Of a stretch of 64,000 bases of DNA, positions 26,516-35,544 are shown in pieces. The stretch lies in contig NZ_CP102250.1 of the NCBI RefSeq assembly GCF_025144995.1, positions 1,302,001 through 1,366,000 of the forward strand. Direction: 5' to 3'. This DNA comes from Alistipes indistinctus YIT 12060. Its GTDB lineage: Bacteria > Bacteroidota > Bacteroidia > Bacteroidales > Rikenellaceae. Position 1 is the first letter of the stretch. Each line of letters begins with the position of its first letter. Both the position numbers and the translations under genes were made by a program. The notes below the pieces were generated by a model. That model made no database searches and was not told where the DNA came from. It was given only the letters and a program-made list of their open reading frames with translations.

Positions 26516-27985
26516 ATGCGTTATTCGACCTGGCAACGCTTGCTCATACCCGTGCTGCTCGTCAGCAGTCTCATCGCTTCCTGCGGCAAAGACAACCCCG
26601 CCCCGACCCCGACTCCCCCTTCTCCCGATCCCGGAACGCCTACCGAAGTCCCGCTCAAGACACAACGAATCAACCGGTTCATCGTCGAAGCCATGCGGAA
26701 TCGTTATCTATGGAATTCAGGCCTGCCTTCGGAGATCGACATCACTTCTGAAAGCGATCCGGCGGCACTCTTCAAGCGGCTCAGAAATCCGCAGGATTCC
26801 TGGTCGGTCCTAAGCGACAATATCCAGCAAACCCAAGGCGAATTTACCAATGAAACCCGCTCGTACGGCTACGAACTCACTTTCGGCAAGTTCAACAATT
26901 CGGAGAACATGTTCGCGGTCGTCCTGTTTACCTATCCGGACTCCCCGGCTGCCAAAGCGGGCATCAAACGCGGGGATATTTTCATCCGTGTGAACGACAT
27001 GGAGATCACGATGAACACGTACATGAATCTTTTCAGGTTCCCCAACGTATCCCTCCAATACGGACACCTCGAAGGAAACACGATCTACCCGGCGACCCAA
27101 ACAACGACTCTCACCGGAACGGAGATGTATCTGGATCCCGTGATCACCTACTCGGTAATCGACCGGGCAGGCCACAAAATAGGTTACCTTTGTTATAGCG
27201 ATTTCGTCTCCAAATCGATCGGCAGGCTGGAAAAGGTCTTTTCGACGTTTCAACAGCAACAGGTCACCGAGATCATACTCGACCTCCGCTACAACCCCGG
27301 CGGGGAAGTTTCGGCCATGGCCAAACTGAGCAGCATGCTGGCCCCGAAATCCGCTGTAGAGAGTCACTCGGTCCTCCAGACCCGGATTTACAACAAAGAG
27401 TACACGGAATACCTGCGACAGACGGGGACCGACGTGAACGACTACTTCGATCCGTCCGTTGCCGTGAACCTCAACGGACTGCCGTTGTATACCCTGACGG
27501 AAAGCAGTCCCGCCTCTGCATCGGAATCCTTGATTCTATGCCTGAAACCTTATATGACCGTTAAGCAGGTCGGCTCGTCCACCGCGGGAAAATATTGCGG
27601 CGGCAGCCTTTTCCAGCCCGCAGTGCAACAAGGCGGACAACTCGTTCCGGATCCGGAGATCGGCAATTGGGTGCTTTACCTGATGACCTTCAAAACCGCC
27701 GATGCAAACGGCAAATCGATCTCCTCATCGGGCCTCTATCCGGACATTTGGACCTCTTCGCTGACTTTACCCGAACTGAAACTGCCGTTGGGCGATCCCC
27801 TCGATCCGTTTATCGCGAAAGCCATCGCGGCCATCACCGGACACAGCACCCCAACCCGGATCGAAACGAAATCCGCCGATCCGGGGTTCACCCTGCTGCG
27901 CGGACTAACGGGCCAACCCGAAACACGCTCAGGCTGGCTGATCGATTCGACCGTTATGATTCCCGTAACCGGCGCTTCGCGCTGA
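26516..27985 (+). CDS. S41-family C-terminal-processing-type protease lipoprotein
   Basis: The 489-residue lipoprotein (lipobox LIASC, then a Pro-rich linker) has an N-terminal helical domain, a PDZ domain (about residues 110-160, SPAAKAGIKRGDIFIRVND) and an S41 peptidase domain: KIGYLCYSDF, ILDLRYNPGGEV, nucleophile region ESSPASASESLI and lysine region GSSTAGKYCGG. It should cleave exposed C-termini of periplasmic or surface proteins. Similar lipoproteins are common in gut Bacteroidales. The C-terminal 60 residues are low-complexity. It is monocistronic; target unknown. Confidence 0.88.
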   Translation: MRYSTWQRLLIPVLLVSSLIASCGKDNPAPTPTPPSPDPGTPTEVPLKTQRINRFIVEAMRNRYLWNSGLPSEIDITSESDPAALFKRLRNPQDSWSVLSDNIQQTQGEFTNETRSYGYELTFGKFNNSENMFAVVLFTYPDSPAAKAGIKRGDIFIRVNDMEITMNTYMNLFRFPNVSLQYGHLEGNTIYPATQTTTLTGTEMYLDPVITYSVIDRAGHKIGYLCYSDFVSKSIGRLEKVFSTFQQQQVTEIILDLRYNPGGEVSAMAKLSSMLAPKSAVESHSVLQTRIYNKEYTEYLRQTGTDVNDYFDPSVAVNLNGLPLYTLTESSPASASESLILCLKPYMTVKQVGSSTAGKYCGGSLFQPAVQQGGQLVPDPEIGNWVLYLMTFKTADANGKSISSSGLYPDIWTSSLTLPELKLPLGDPLDPFIAKAIAAITGHSTPTRIETKSADPGFTLLRGLTGQPETRSGWLIDSTVMIPVTGASR

Positions 27986-28000
27986 CAGAAAGCGAATCCA

Positions 28001-28041
28001 AAAATGAGGGAACCGCCTTCCGGAGGCGGTTCCCTCATTTT
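28001..28041 (+). terminator. Terminator after the S41 protease gene
   Basis: Perfect 18-bp arms from AAAATGAGGG to CCCTCATTTT around a five-base loop, starting 16 bases past the stop codon. Confidence 0.92.
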
Positions 28042-28114
28042 GTCCCGCAGACAAAAGAATATGGGGATACGTTTCATTTTCGTCCGAAACCGGCGGTTTT
28101 TCCGATAAAAATCA

Positions 28115-28122
28115 TAATTTTG
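28115..28122 (+). promoter_or_regulatory. -7 promoter box (TAATTTTG) for the etf operon
   Basis: TAATTTTG matches TAnnTTTG and lies about 70 bases before the etfB ATG. A T-rich stretch at 28097-28102 may serve as -33. Confidence 0.5.
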
Positions 28123-28190
28123 TAAAGTTTTGTCCGGCGCACCTCCGGAGCGGAATCTAAACAAAATCTAACAACTAAATACGATCCATA

Positions 28191-29066
28191 ATGAAGAAAA
28201 CGTTGAAAATCGTCGTCCTGGCCAAACAGGTGCCGGACACCCGCAACGTGGGGAAAGACGCCATGAAGGCCGACGGCACGGTGAACCGCGCCGCGCTTCC
28301 GGCTATCTTCAACCCCGAAGACCTCAACGCACTGGAGCAAGCCCTCGTGCTGAAGGACATGTTCCCCGGCAGCACGGTGGAGATCCTGACGATGGGCCCG
28401 GGCCGCGCCGCCGAAATCATTCGCGAAGGCATGTACCGCGGAGCCGACGGTGGCGTACTGCTTTCCGACCGCAAATTCGCAGGCTCGGACACGCTGGCCA
28501 CCTCATACGCCCTGTCACGGGCCATCCTCAACATGAAACCCGACATCATCGTCGCAGGCCGGCAGGCCATCGACGGCGATACCGCACAGGTCGGTCCGCA
28601 GGTGGCTGAAAAACTGGGTTGGCCGCAAATCACCTACGCCGAAGAGATCGTGGGCACCGAAGGCGACGAACTGGTTATCAAGCGCCGGCTGGAACACGGT
28701 GTCGAAACCGTAGCCTGCCCGTTGCCGCTGGTGATGACCGTCAACGGATCGGCTCCCGAATGCCGTCCGCGCCACGCCAAACTGGTGATGAAATGCAAAT
28801 ACGCCAAAACCGCGAGCGAGATGCAGGAAGCTCAGGAAGACTACACCGACCTGCGTTCGGAACGGCCCTACCTCAACATCAACGAATGGAGCGTAGCCGA
28901 CATCGATGCCGACGACCAGCAATTGGGACTCACCGGCTCGCCGACGAAGGTCAAGAAGATCGACAACGTGGTATTTGCCGCCAAGGAGGCGAAGAGGCTC
29001 ACCGCCGACGACCGCGACATCGACTCGCTGATGCAGGAACTGATCGCCAGCCACACGCTGGGATAG
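28191..29066 (+). CDS. etfB: Electron transfer flavoprotein, beta subunit
   Basis: The 291-residue subunit starts MKKTLKIVVLAKQVPDT and carries the nucleotide-binding segment VAGRQAIDGDTAQVGPQVAEKLG. The DGDTAQVGP form is the one known from flavin-bifurcating ETFs of anaerobes, whereas mitochondrial-type ETFs have a DDCNQT-like form. It would take electrons from NADH or pass them to and from the dehydrogenase encoded two genes down. First gene of etfB-etfA-acyl-CoA dehydrogenase, with a 30-base gap to etfA. Confidence 0.95.
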   Translation: MKKTLKIVVLAKQVPDTRNVGKDAMKADGTVNRAALPAIFNPEDLNALEQALVLKDMFPGSTVEILTMGPGRAAEIIREGMYRGADGGVLLSDRKFAGSDTLATSYALSRAILNMKPDIIVAGRQAIDGDTAQVGPQVAEKLGWPQITYAEEIVGTEGDELVIKRRLEHGVETVACPLPLVMTVNGSAPECRPRHAKLVMKCKYAKTASEMQEAQEDYTDLRSERPYLNINEWSVADIDADDQQLGLTGSPTKVKKIDNVVFAAKEAKRLTADDRDIDSLMQELIASHTLG

Positions 29067-29096
29067 GCTAACCCCAACCGCTAAAAATCAAAACAG

Positions 29097-30116
29097 ATGA
29101 ACAACATATTTGTATATTGTGAGATAGAGGACGGCAAAGTGGCCGATGTGTCGCTGGAGCTGCTGACCAAAGGCCGGGTATTGGCCGACACGCTCGGCTG
29201 TGAGCTCGAAGCGCTCGCCATCGGATCCAAACTCGACGGCATCGAAAAAGAACTGGCCCAGTACGGTGCCGACACGATCCATATCGCTGATGCCGAGTGC
29301 CTCAGCCCGTACCGGACCCTGCCCCACGCCGCAATCATCTGCGGCATTTTCAAAGAAGAACAACCGCAGATCGCACTGTTCGGCGCTTCGCCGGTGGGCC
29401 GCGATTTGGGTCCCCGTGTTTCGTCGGCACTGCACAGCGGCCTGACGGCCGACTGTACGAGCCTCGAAATCGGCCCGCACACCGATAACAAGAGCGGCAA
29501 AGTCTATGAAAACCTGCTCTACCAGATTCGTCCGGCTTTCGGCGGCAACATCATCGCAACGATCATCAACCCGGACTGCCGTCCGCAGATGGCTACCGTA
29601 CGCGAGGGCGTGATGAAAAAAGAGGTCGCCAAGACCCCGGGCAAAGGAGTCGTCAAAAAGGTGGATCACAAGAAATACACTTCGGACGCCGATTTCGTCG
29701 TACGCATCATCGAACGCGAAATGGAAGAGCGCAAGATCAACATCAAGGGAGCGCCGGTGATCATCGCCGGAGGTTATGGCATGGGTTGCAAGGAGAACTT
29801 CGCGCTGCTGCACGAACTGGCCGAAGTGCTCGGCGGCGAGGTGGGAGCATCCCGCGCAGCGGTGGATGCAGGCATGGCCGACCACGCCCGCCAGATCGGA
29901 CAGACCGGCGTGACGGTACGTCCGAAACTCTACATCGCCTGCGGCATCTCGGGACAGATCCAGCACACCGCCGGCATGGACGGCTCGTCGATGATCATCT
30001 CGATCAATACGGACCCGGAAGCGCCGATCAACAAAATCGCCGACTACGCGATCATGGGCGACGTAATGGAAGTGGTACCCAAGATGATTAAGTATTACAA
30101 ACAAAACTCGAAATAA
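29097..30116 (+). CDS. etfA: Electron transfer flavoprotein, alpha subunit
   Basis: The 339-residue subunit has the alpha/beta N-terminal half and the C-terminal FAD domain with AGGYGMGCKENF, GQTGVTVRPKLYIACGISGQ and SINTDPEAPINKIADYAI, the FAD-binding signature. It pairs with EtfB. Eight bases separate its stop from the acyl-CoA dehydrogenase ATG, so the three genes form one operon. Confidence 0.96.
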   Translation: MNNIFVYCEIEDGKVADVSLELLTKGRVLADTLGCELEALAIGSKLDGIEKELAQYGADTIHIADAECLSPYRTLPHAAIICGIFKEEQPQIALFGASPVGRDLGPRVSSALHSGLTADCTSLEIGPHTDNKSGKVYENLLYQIRPAFGGNIIATIINPDCRPQMATVREGVMKKEVAKTPGKGVVKKVDHKKYTSDADFVVRIIEREMEERKINIKGAPVIIAGGYGMGCKENFALLHELAEVLGGEVGASRAAVDAGMADHARQIGQTGVTVRPKLYIACGISGQIQHTAGMDGSSMIISINTDPEAPINKIADYAIMGDVMEVVPKMIKYYKQNSK

Positions 30117-30124
30117 CAGCGATC

Positions 30125-31843
30125 ATGGCTAATTTCTTTTTAGATAATAAAGACCTCCAGTTCCACCTGAATCATCCGTTGATGAAAAAAATCGTGGAAC
30201 TCCGGGAGAGAGGTTACGCCGACAAAGGCAAATACGATTACGCCCCCGTGGACTTCGAGGATGCCATGGACAGCTACCGTCGCGTGATGGAAATCTGCGG
30301 CGAAATCTGCGGCGACGTACTGGCTCCGAATGCCGAAGGCGTCGACCACGATGGTCCCCGGGTTGTAGACGACCATGTGGTGTACGCCCCGGGCACGGCA
30401 CAGAATATCGAAGCGCTGAACCAGGCCGGACTGTTCGGCATGACCATTCCGCGCCAATACGGCGGACTGAATTTCCCGCTGCCGCTTTTCGCGATGGCCA
30501 ATGAAATGGTCGCGCGTGCCGACGCCGGATTCGAAAACATCTGGGGCTTGCAGGACTGCGCCGAAACCCTCAACGAATTCGCTTCGGAAGAGATCAAAGC
30601 CCGATACCTTCCCCGCGTTTGCGCCGGAGAAACCTGCGCGATGGACCTCACCGAACCCGATGCCGGCAGCGACCTGCAGGCTGTGATGCTCAAAGCGCAC
30701 TGGGACGAGGAGAAACAGACCTGGCTGCTGAACGGGGTGAAGCGTTTCATCACCAACGGCGACGGTCATATCTCGCTGGTACTGGCCCGCTCCGAGGAGG
30801 GGACGAGCGATGCCCGCGGCCTGTCGATGTTCGTCTATGACCGCGCGCACATGGCTGTCAAGGTTCGCCGCATCGAGAACAAATTGGGTATCAAAGGATC
30901 GCCCACCTGTGAACTGGTCTTCACGAACGCGCCGGCCGAGCTGGTCGGCGACCGCAAAATGGGCCTGATCAAATATGTGATGTCGTTGATGAACGCCGCC
31001 CGTTTGGGGATCGGCGCACAGTCGACCGGCCTGTCGGAAGCGGCTTACCGCGAAGCGCTCAAATATGCGCACGAACGCCAGCAATTCGGCAAGCCGATCA
31101 TCGAATTCCCGGCTATTTTCGAAATACTGTCGGTTATGAAAGCGAAGCTCTACGCTTCGCGTGCGATGCTGTACGAAACGACACGCTTCGTCAGCATTTA
31201 CAAAGAGTACACACATATCAGCAAGGAGCGTAAACTCGAACCGGAAGAACGCGCCGAAATGAAGGAATACACGCGTCTGGCCGACGCTTTCACCCCGCTG
31301 CTGAAACTGATGTCGAGCGAATACTGCAACCAGCTCGCTTACGACGCGATCCAGATTTTCGGCGGCTCGGGCTACATGAAAGACTACCCGATCGAACGTA
31401 TCTACCGCGACGCACGTATCACGAATATCTACGAAGGCACCTCGCAATTGCAGGTCGTAGCGGCGATTCGCCACGTCACCACCGGCACCTACCTCGCCAA
31501 GATGAAGGAATACGAGACGCTGGACTATGCCCCGGAGCTGGAAAACACCTATAAGAAGCTGGTTTCCATGCGCGAACAGTATGAAAAGGCCGTTGAAAAA
31601 GTGACCGCTACCGGCGACAACGAAGTAATTGACTTCCATGCACGCCGCATGGTCGAAATGGCCGGGCACATTATCCTAAGCCACCTGCTGCTGCAACAGG
31701 CCTCTATCGACGAAGAGTACCGCAACTCTGCGGAGATCTATGCCAAGTACGGCGAAGCGCAGAATGCCGCTGCGGCGACCTACATCGGCTGCTGCTGCGT
31801 CGATGACATCGGTCTGTACAAAGCCGTGCAGGACGAACATTGA
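30125..31843 (+). CDS. Acyl-CoA dehydrogenase with C-terminal extension
   Basis: The 572-residue flavoenzyme forms or reduces the trans-2 double bond of acyl-CoA. It has the FAD-contact segment CAMDLTEPDAGSDLQAV, the middle beta domain (RFITNGDGH, KLGIKGSPTCELVF), RQQFGKPIIEFPAIFE and the catalytic base Glu in NIYEGTSQLQ. About 140 residues follow the catalytic domain, a helical extension seen in anaerobe enzymes. With EtfAB it probably acts as a crotonyl/butyryl-CoA-type reductase; chain length is inferred only. Last gene of the operon, followed by a terminator. Confidence 0.92.
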   Translation: MANFFLDNKDLQFHLNHPLMKKIVELRERGYADKGKYDYAPVDFEDAMDSYRRVMEICGEICGDVLAPNAEGVDHDGPRVVDDHVVYAPGTAQNIEALNQAGLFGMTIPRQYGGLNFPLPLFAMANEMVARADAGFENIWGLQDCAETLNEFASEEIKARYLPRVCAGETCAMDLTEPDAGSDLQAVMLKAHWDEEKQTWLLNGVKRFITNGDGHISLVLARSEEGTSDARGLSMFVYDRAHMAVKVRRIENKLGIKGSPTCELVFTNAPAELVGDRKMGLIKYVMSLMNAARLGIGAQSTGLSEAAYREALKYAHERQQFGKPIIEFPAIFEILSVMKAKLYASRAMLYETTRFVSIYKEYTHISKERKLEPEERAEMKEYTRLADAFTPLLKLMSSEYCNQLAYDAIQIFGGSGYMKDYPIERIYRDARITNIYEGTSQLQVVAAIRHVTTGTYLAKMKEYETLDYAPELENTYKKLVSMREQYEKAVEKVTATGDNEVIDFHARRMVEMAGHIILSHLLLQQASIDEEYRNSAEIYAKYGEAQNAAAATYIGCCCVDDIGLYKAVQDEH

Positions 31844-31912
31844 TCCGGTTCAGGCCGTTGTTCCGCAAATCGGACATACATCCCTTTGCAAAACATACCG
31901 CCTGGGGCCACA

Positions 31913-31953
31913 ACAAAAGAAGGGGAGTTGCTTGGCAACTCCCCTTCTTTTGT
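31913..31953. terminator. Terminator between the etf operon and the small acidic gene
   Basis: Arms ACAAAAGAAGGGGAGTTGC and GCAACTCCCCTTCTTTTGT with a three-base loop. It lies between convergent genes and is symmetrical, so it can serve both. Confidence 0.92.
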
Positions 31954-31967
31954 TTCATCGGCCGGAC

Positions 31968-32108
31968 TCATTGTTTACGGAATACCTCTTTCAGGAAGGC
32001 ATCGGTCAGCATCAGGTCATCGTCTCCCTGGACGACTTCCCGGTCGAACAAATCCTCATCTTCCCGGGTTACCTCATCGGCCATCTCTTCATTGTAGTAA
32101 TCATCCAT
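31968..32108 (-). CDS. Small acidic hypothetical protein (46 residues)
   Basis: An intact reading frame starts at the ATG at 32108 and ends at TGA (31968-31970). The product begins MDDYYNEEMADEVTRED and ends AFLKEVFRKQ; over a third of its residues are Asp or Glu. It lies 60 bases after the ECF sigma factor gene on the same strand and ends just before a strong terminator, which supports a real transcription unit. I recognise no family. It has no signal peptide or Cys. Function unknown; a sigma-factor partner is only a positional guess. Confidence 0.6.
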   Translation of the reverse strand: MDDYYNEEMADEVTREDEDLFDREVVQGDDDLMLTDAFLKEVFRKQ

Positions 32109-32168
32109 AGGCAAAGGTTTCGATAGTGTTTGCCAATATAACGCCGATGATTACCGCGATATTGTGCG

Positions 32169-32753
32169 TCAACTCAATATCAGCTGTTTTTCATCGATCA
32201 GTTTACGCAGGTTGATCAGCGCATAGCGCATCCGGCCCAAAGCCGTATTGATGCTCACATCGGTCTGTTCCGCGATCTCTTTAAAGCTCAACCCCATATA
32301 GTACCGCATCAATACTACCTCCTTCTGCTCCGGCGGCAGAAAATCGATCAACTTACGCACGTCGGTCTCGATTTGATTCGTGATCAACTTCTCCTCGACC
32401 GTGTGATCGGAAAATTTCTGGTTATTCAGGATATCGTAACCCGCATCCCCTTCCGACACGTTGTTCCGCTGTTTTTTCTGGCGGAAATAATCGATCACCT
32501 GGTTGTGCGCTATGCGCAGCACCCAGGAAAGAAACTTGCCGTTCTCGGTGTAACGTCCCTCCTGCACGAAACGCACCACTTTAATAAGCGTCTCCTGGAA
32601 GATATCATCGGCCACATCCCGATTCTTGACCATCATGTAAATATAGTCGAGAATCCGTTTGCGGTGACGGTTCAACAGTACATTTATAGAATCCTCATTG
32701 CCTGAGATATAGGTATTAAGCAATTCGTGATCACTTAATTTCTTCAGATTCAT
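32169..32753 (-). CDS. ECF-type RNA polymerase sigma factor
   Basis: The 194-residue sigma-70 family protein has region 2 (IYMMVKNRDVADDIFQETL, then FLSWVLRIAHNQVIDYFRQKK) and region 4 with a helix-turn-helix (FLPPEQKEVVLMRYYMGLSF then KEIAEQTDVSINTALGRMRY). The unusually long linker contains an acidic NNVSEGDAGYDIL. No anti-sigma factor gene follows; instead a small acidic protein does. It resembles widely conserved single-copy Bacteroidales ECF factors without a FecR partner. Target genes unknown. Confidence 0.92.
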   Translation of the reverse strand: MNLKKLSDHELLNTYISGNEDSINVLLNRHRKRILDYIYMMVKNRDVADDIFQETLIKVVRFVQEGRYTENGKFLSWVLRIAHNQVIDYFRQKKQRNNVSEGDAGYDILNNQKFSDHTVEEKLITNQIETDVRKLIDFLPPEQKEVVLMRYYMGLSFKEIAEQTDVSINTALGRMRYALINLRKLIDEKQLILS

Positions 32754-33024
32754 ATCTTACTCCTCTAATTGGTTTGAGTAGATATTTCGTCGATAGGCAA
32801 ATGAGTTTTTTCAGTTCTACTTTTTCTTTCCGAACGGCAAGATACACACATTTCTCTAATTTCCAAAGGCCGGCGGTATTTTTTTCGGTTTGATCACTCG
32901 CGGAATCACCAGTATGCTGACATATTCCTCCAATATAGCACCAAATCAAAAGGGATGCCGAATTTCACATCTCAGCACCCCTTTGTGTAATTTTCCACAA
33001 CGATTGGTACCTCCTCAAAGGCCC

Positions 33025-33798
33025 CTACTGCTGCTCTTCCTCGTCTAACAGGTTGGAAACCAGAATACGGCCGCAATATTCACAAACGATTACCTTTTTG
33101 CTCATGCGGATATCCATCTGCCGCTGGGGCGGGATACGGTTGTAGCAACCGCCGCAGGCGTCACGTTTGACTGTCACGACTGCCAACCCATTTCGGACAT
33201 TATGGCGGATACGCTTATAAGCTGCCAACAGGCGGTCGTCGATCTTCGCAGCAGCTCTCTGGGACTGGGCTGTCAACGCCTCCATCTCCTTGGAGGTTTC
33301 CTGGTCGATACCTTCCAACTCTTTCTGTTTGGCCTCCAGATCAACCTTGCGCTCGGCCAACACTTCCTGAGCATCCTCGATCGCCTTCTTTTTCAATTTG
33401 ACGTCGACCCCGGCCTCCTTAATGCGCTTCTCGCTCAGTTCGATTTCGAGCTTCTGATACTCGATCTCTTTGGACAGGGCATCGAATTCCCGGTTGTTGC
33501 GGACGTTATCCTGCTGTCCTTCGTATTTGGCAATCAGCGTTTTGGACTGATCGATAGCATCCTTGTACTGCTTGGTGGCTTTGTTCAGCTCATCCACTTC
33601 GGCCGTAATGTTGGCAATACGTGTATCGAGGCCGGCGATCTCGTCTTCCAGGTCCTGAACCTCCAACGGAAGCTCGCCTTTCAGTTTGTTGATCTCGTCG
33701 ATCTTCGAATCGATTTTCTGAAGCTCGTACAGCGCGACGATCTTCTCTTCCATCGAGAAATCGTTGGCATCGCTGCTCTTTCTGCTTGAAACTGCCAT
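33025..33798 (-). CDS. Coiled-coil protein with C4-type zinc ribbon
   Basis: The 257-residue protein has a long coiled coil (about residues 20-190, rich in Glu, Lys, Leu heptads) and a C-terminal zinc ribbon with DACGGCYNRIPPQRQ and VCEYCGRIL. This architecture is the conserved bacterial zf-RING_7/CdsZ type family, proposed to act in nucleic acid or ribosome-related processes. It ends three codons from the Nif3 gene start side: the Nif3 stop at 33803 precedes its ATG by only five bases, so the two are cotranscribed, as in many Bacteroidota genomes. Confidence 0.88.
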   Translation of the reverse strand: MAVSSRKSSDANDFSMEEKIVALYELQKIDSKIDEINKLKGELPLEVQDLEDEIAGLDTRIANITAEVDELNKATKQYKDAIDQSKTLIAKYEGQQDNVRNNREFDALSKEIEYQKLEIELSEKRIKEAGVDVKLKKKAIEDAQEVLAERKVDLEAKQKELEGIDQETSKEMEALTAQSQRAAAKIDDRLLAAYKRIRHNVRNGLAVVTVKRDACGGCYNRIPPQRQMDIRMSKKVIVCEYCGRILVSNLLDEEEQQ

Positions 33799-33802
33799 AT
33801 GC

Positions 33803-34594
33803 TTAAATGAAATAATTTACAGGATTAACCGAATGCACACTCTCGTGAACTGCAAAAGTAGCTATTTTTTTCGTAATTATATCATGCAACAACCCGATTG
33901 CACAATATTCACTCTCGAAATGGCCCACATCGACAGCGACGATACGGCCGTCGGGAGCATAAAAATCATTGTATTTCATATCGGCCGTCAGGTAGATGTC
34001 GGCACCTGCCGCAACGGCATCCCCGAGCATCGAAGCTCCGGCGCCGGTCACCAACGCCACCCGCCGCACCTGCTCCCGGCACAGCTCGGAATGACGGATC
34101 GCCCCACAGCGGAGCACCGACTTAATCTGTTGTAAAAAACCGCTCACAGGTATCGCCTCCGGTAAATCCCCGACCACACCGAAGCCCGTTTCCGCGCCGT
34201 CTCGGTGCGGCGAAAGCACCCGCATACCGGTCAGCCCCAGCAGTTTCCCGAGCCGGAAACTCATGCCCCCGGCGGCACTGTCCAGATTGGTGTGCGCGGC
34301 ATACAGCGAAATTCCCGCGAGCAGTGCCCGCCTCACGATCCGCTGCGTAAAATCGGCATCGACCAACTGCCGAAGCGGATGGAATAGTAACGGATGATGG
34401 GAAACGACCAGGTTCGCATCCAGCGAAAGCGCCTCGTCGATCACACTTTCGGTCACATCGACGCACAACAGTACGCCCGTCACCCCGGCTTCGTAATCAC
34501 CGACATTCAGTCCGCTGTTATCGTACTCTTCCTGCAACGACAACGGAGCGAACGCTTCGATCGCCGCAGCGACATCTTTCACTTTTACCGGCAT
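33803..34594 (-). CDS. Nif3-like dinuclear metal-centre protein
   Basis: The 263-residue protein belongs to the NIF3/YbgI family of hexameric toroid proteins with two metals per subunit. Ligand motifs VVSHHPLLFHP, AAHTNLDSA and VDVGHFESE are present. It is the short form, without the CutA1-like insertion seen in about 370-residue homologues. Some members hydrolyse GTP cyclohydrolase substrates or have been linked to folate, but the general function is not known. It is upstream of and tightly linked to the zinc-ribbon gene. Confidence 0.92.
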   Translation of the reverse strand: MPVKVKDVAAAIEAFAPLSLQEEYDNSGLNVGDYEAGVTGVLLCVDVTESVIDEALSLDANLVVSHHPLLFHPLRQLVDADFTQRIVRRALLAGISLYAAHTNLDSAAGGMSFRLGKLLGLTGMRVLSPHRDGAETGFGVVGDLPEAIPVSGFLQQIKSVLRCGAIRHSELCREQVRRVALVTGAGASMLGDAVAAGADIYLTADMKYNDFYAPDGRIVAVDVGHFESEYCAIGLLHDIITKKIATFAVHESVHSVNPVNYFI

Positions 34595-34621
34595 AGCATT
34601 CTGGATTAAAAAGTCTTCTGA

Positions 34622-35443
34622 TTAAAAAAGCGTCTGCTCGACGACCTGCGGACGCACCGGTTCCGCAGGGGGCGTCTCATGAACGGCATCCACAGCACCG
34701 GCTTCCGGTTTTCCGGACATCTCAACCTCCGTTTCGACCACGGCCTCCGCCATCTCCAGCGATCCTGCCACGGCATCCGCATCATCGGCCTCACCCCCGG
34801 CAGCCGGCCCGGTTTCCGCCAGGAGGGCACACTCCGATTTGGGATATTCATTTTCAGGCCACAACTCCTGCAACCGGAAAGGTACAGACGGTCCGGGCGT
34901 ATCCGACCATTTCGAAACCGCGCAACCGGCGGCAACTACAGCACTTGCCCGACTCCCCTCCGTCCCGGCCTCTTCCCGGTTCCGGTCTCCGACCGCTACG
35001 CCCGTTTCGGGCAAAATCCCGGACAGCGGGAATCCCCCTGCTTCGTGTTCCTCAACCGGCACGGACGGATGATCGACGAAAATTTCGACGACATTCTCAT
35101 CCGCCCCCTTCAACTCCTGCCGCACTTCGAGCAGCATCGCGCGAATACGCTGCAACCTGTCTACAATCTCCAAATCGCGTCCGAGACCCTCGCGGTTCTG
35201 TTTGATGCGTTTCTGGGCCCCCGCGAGGGTCATGCCATTCTCCTTGACCAGGTGGTAAATCAGTTTCAGGTTCTCGATATCGGCGGGTGTAAAGAGCCGG
35301 TTGCCTTTTTTGTTCTTGTCCGGTTTGAGGATATCGAACTTCTGCTCCCAAAAGCGGATCAACGACGGATTGACGTCGAACATCTCCGACACCTCGCCCA
35401 TCGTATAATAGATTTTTTTGCTTTTTCGCTCGGCCGCGCTCAT
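34622..35443 (-). CDS. MerR-family regulator with long acidic C-terminal tail
   Basis: The 273-residue protein has an N-terminal MerR helix-turn-helix (KIYYTMGEVSEMFDVNPSL, then IRFWEQKFDILKP and RLFTPADIENLKLIYHLV) and a dimerisation helix to about residue 110. The remaining 160 residues are Glu/Ala/Pro-rich and apparently disordered, much longer than usual, with scattered cysteines. The ATG at 35443 is used; an upstream frame to 35473 exists. It reads toward Nif3 with a 27-base gap and diverges from the flavokinase gene. Ligand unknown. Confidence 0.85.
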   Translation of the reverse strand: MSAAERKSKKIYYTMGEVSEMFDVNPSLIRFWEQKFDILKPDKNKKGNRLFTPADIENLKLIYHLVKENGMTLAGAQKRIKQNREGLGRDLEIVDRLQRIRAMLLEVRQELKGADENVVEIFVDHPSVPVEEHEAGGFPLSGILPETGVAVGDRNREEAGTEGSRASAVVAAGCAVSKWSDTPGPSVPFRLQELWPENEYPKSECALLAETGPAAGGEADDADAVAGSLEMAEAVVETEVEMSGKPEAGAVDAVHETPPAEPVRPQVVEQTLF

Positions 35444-35515
35444 TGCATCCAGGGGGTTGAAAACGGGAAGCAAGGTACAAAAAACAAACCGTTTTCACAA
35501 GTGGATAATTCTTGC

Positions 35516-35523
35516 TACATTTG
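35516..35523 (+). promoter_or_regulatory. -7 promoter box (TACATTTG) for the flavokinase-ahcY pair
   Basis: TACATTTG matches TAnnTTTG; a TTTTC at about 35492-35496 is at suitable distance. The leader to the ATG at 35545 is about 20 bases. Confidence 0.6.
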
Positions 35524-35544
35524 CTCTCTGCAAAGGCAAATCGC

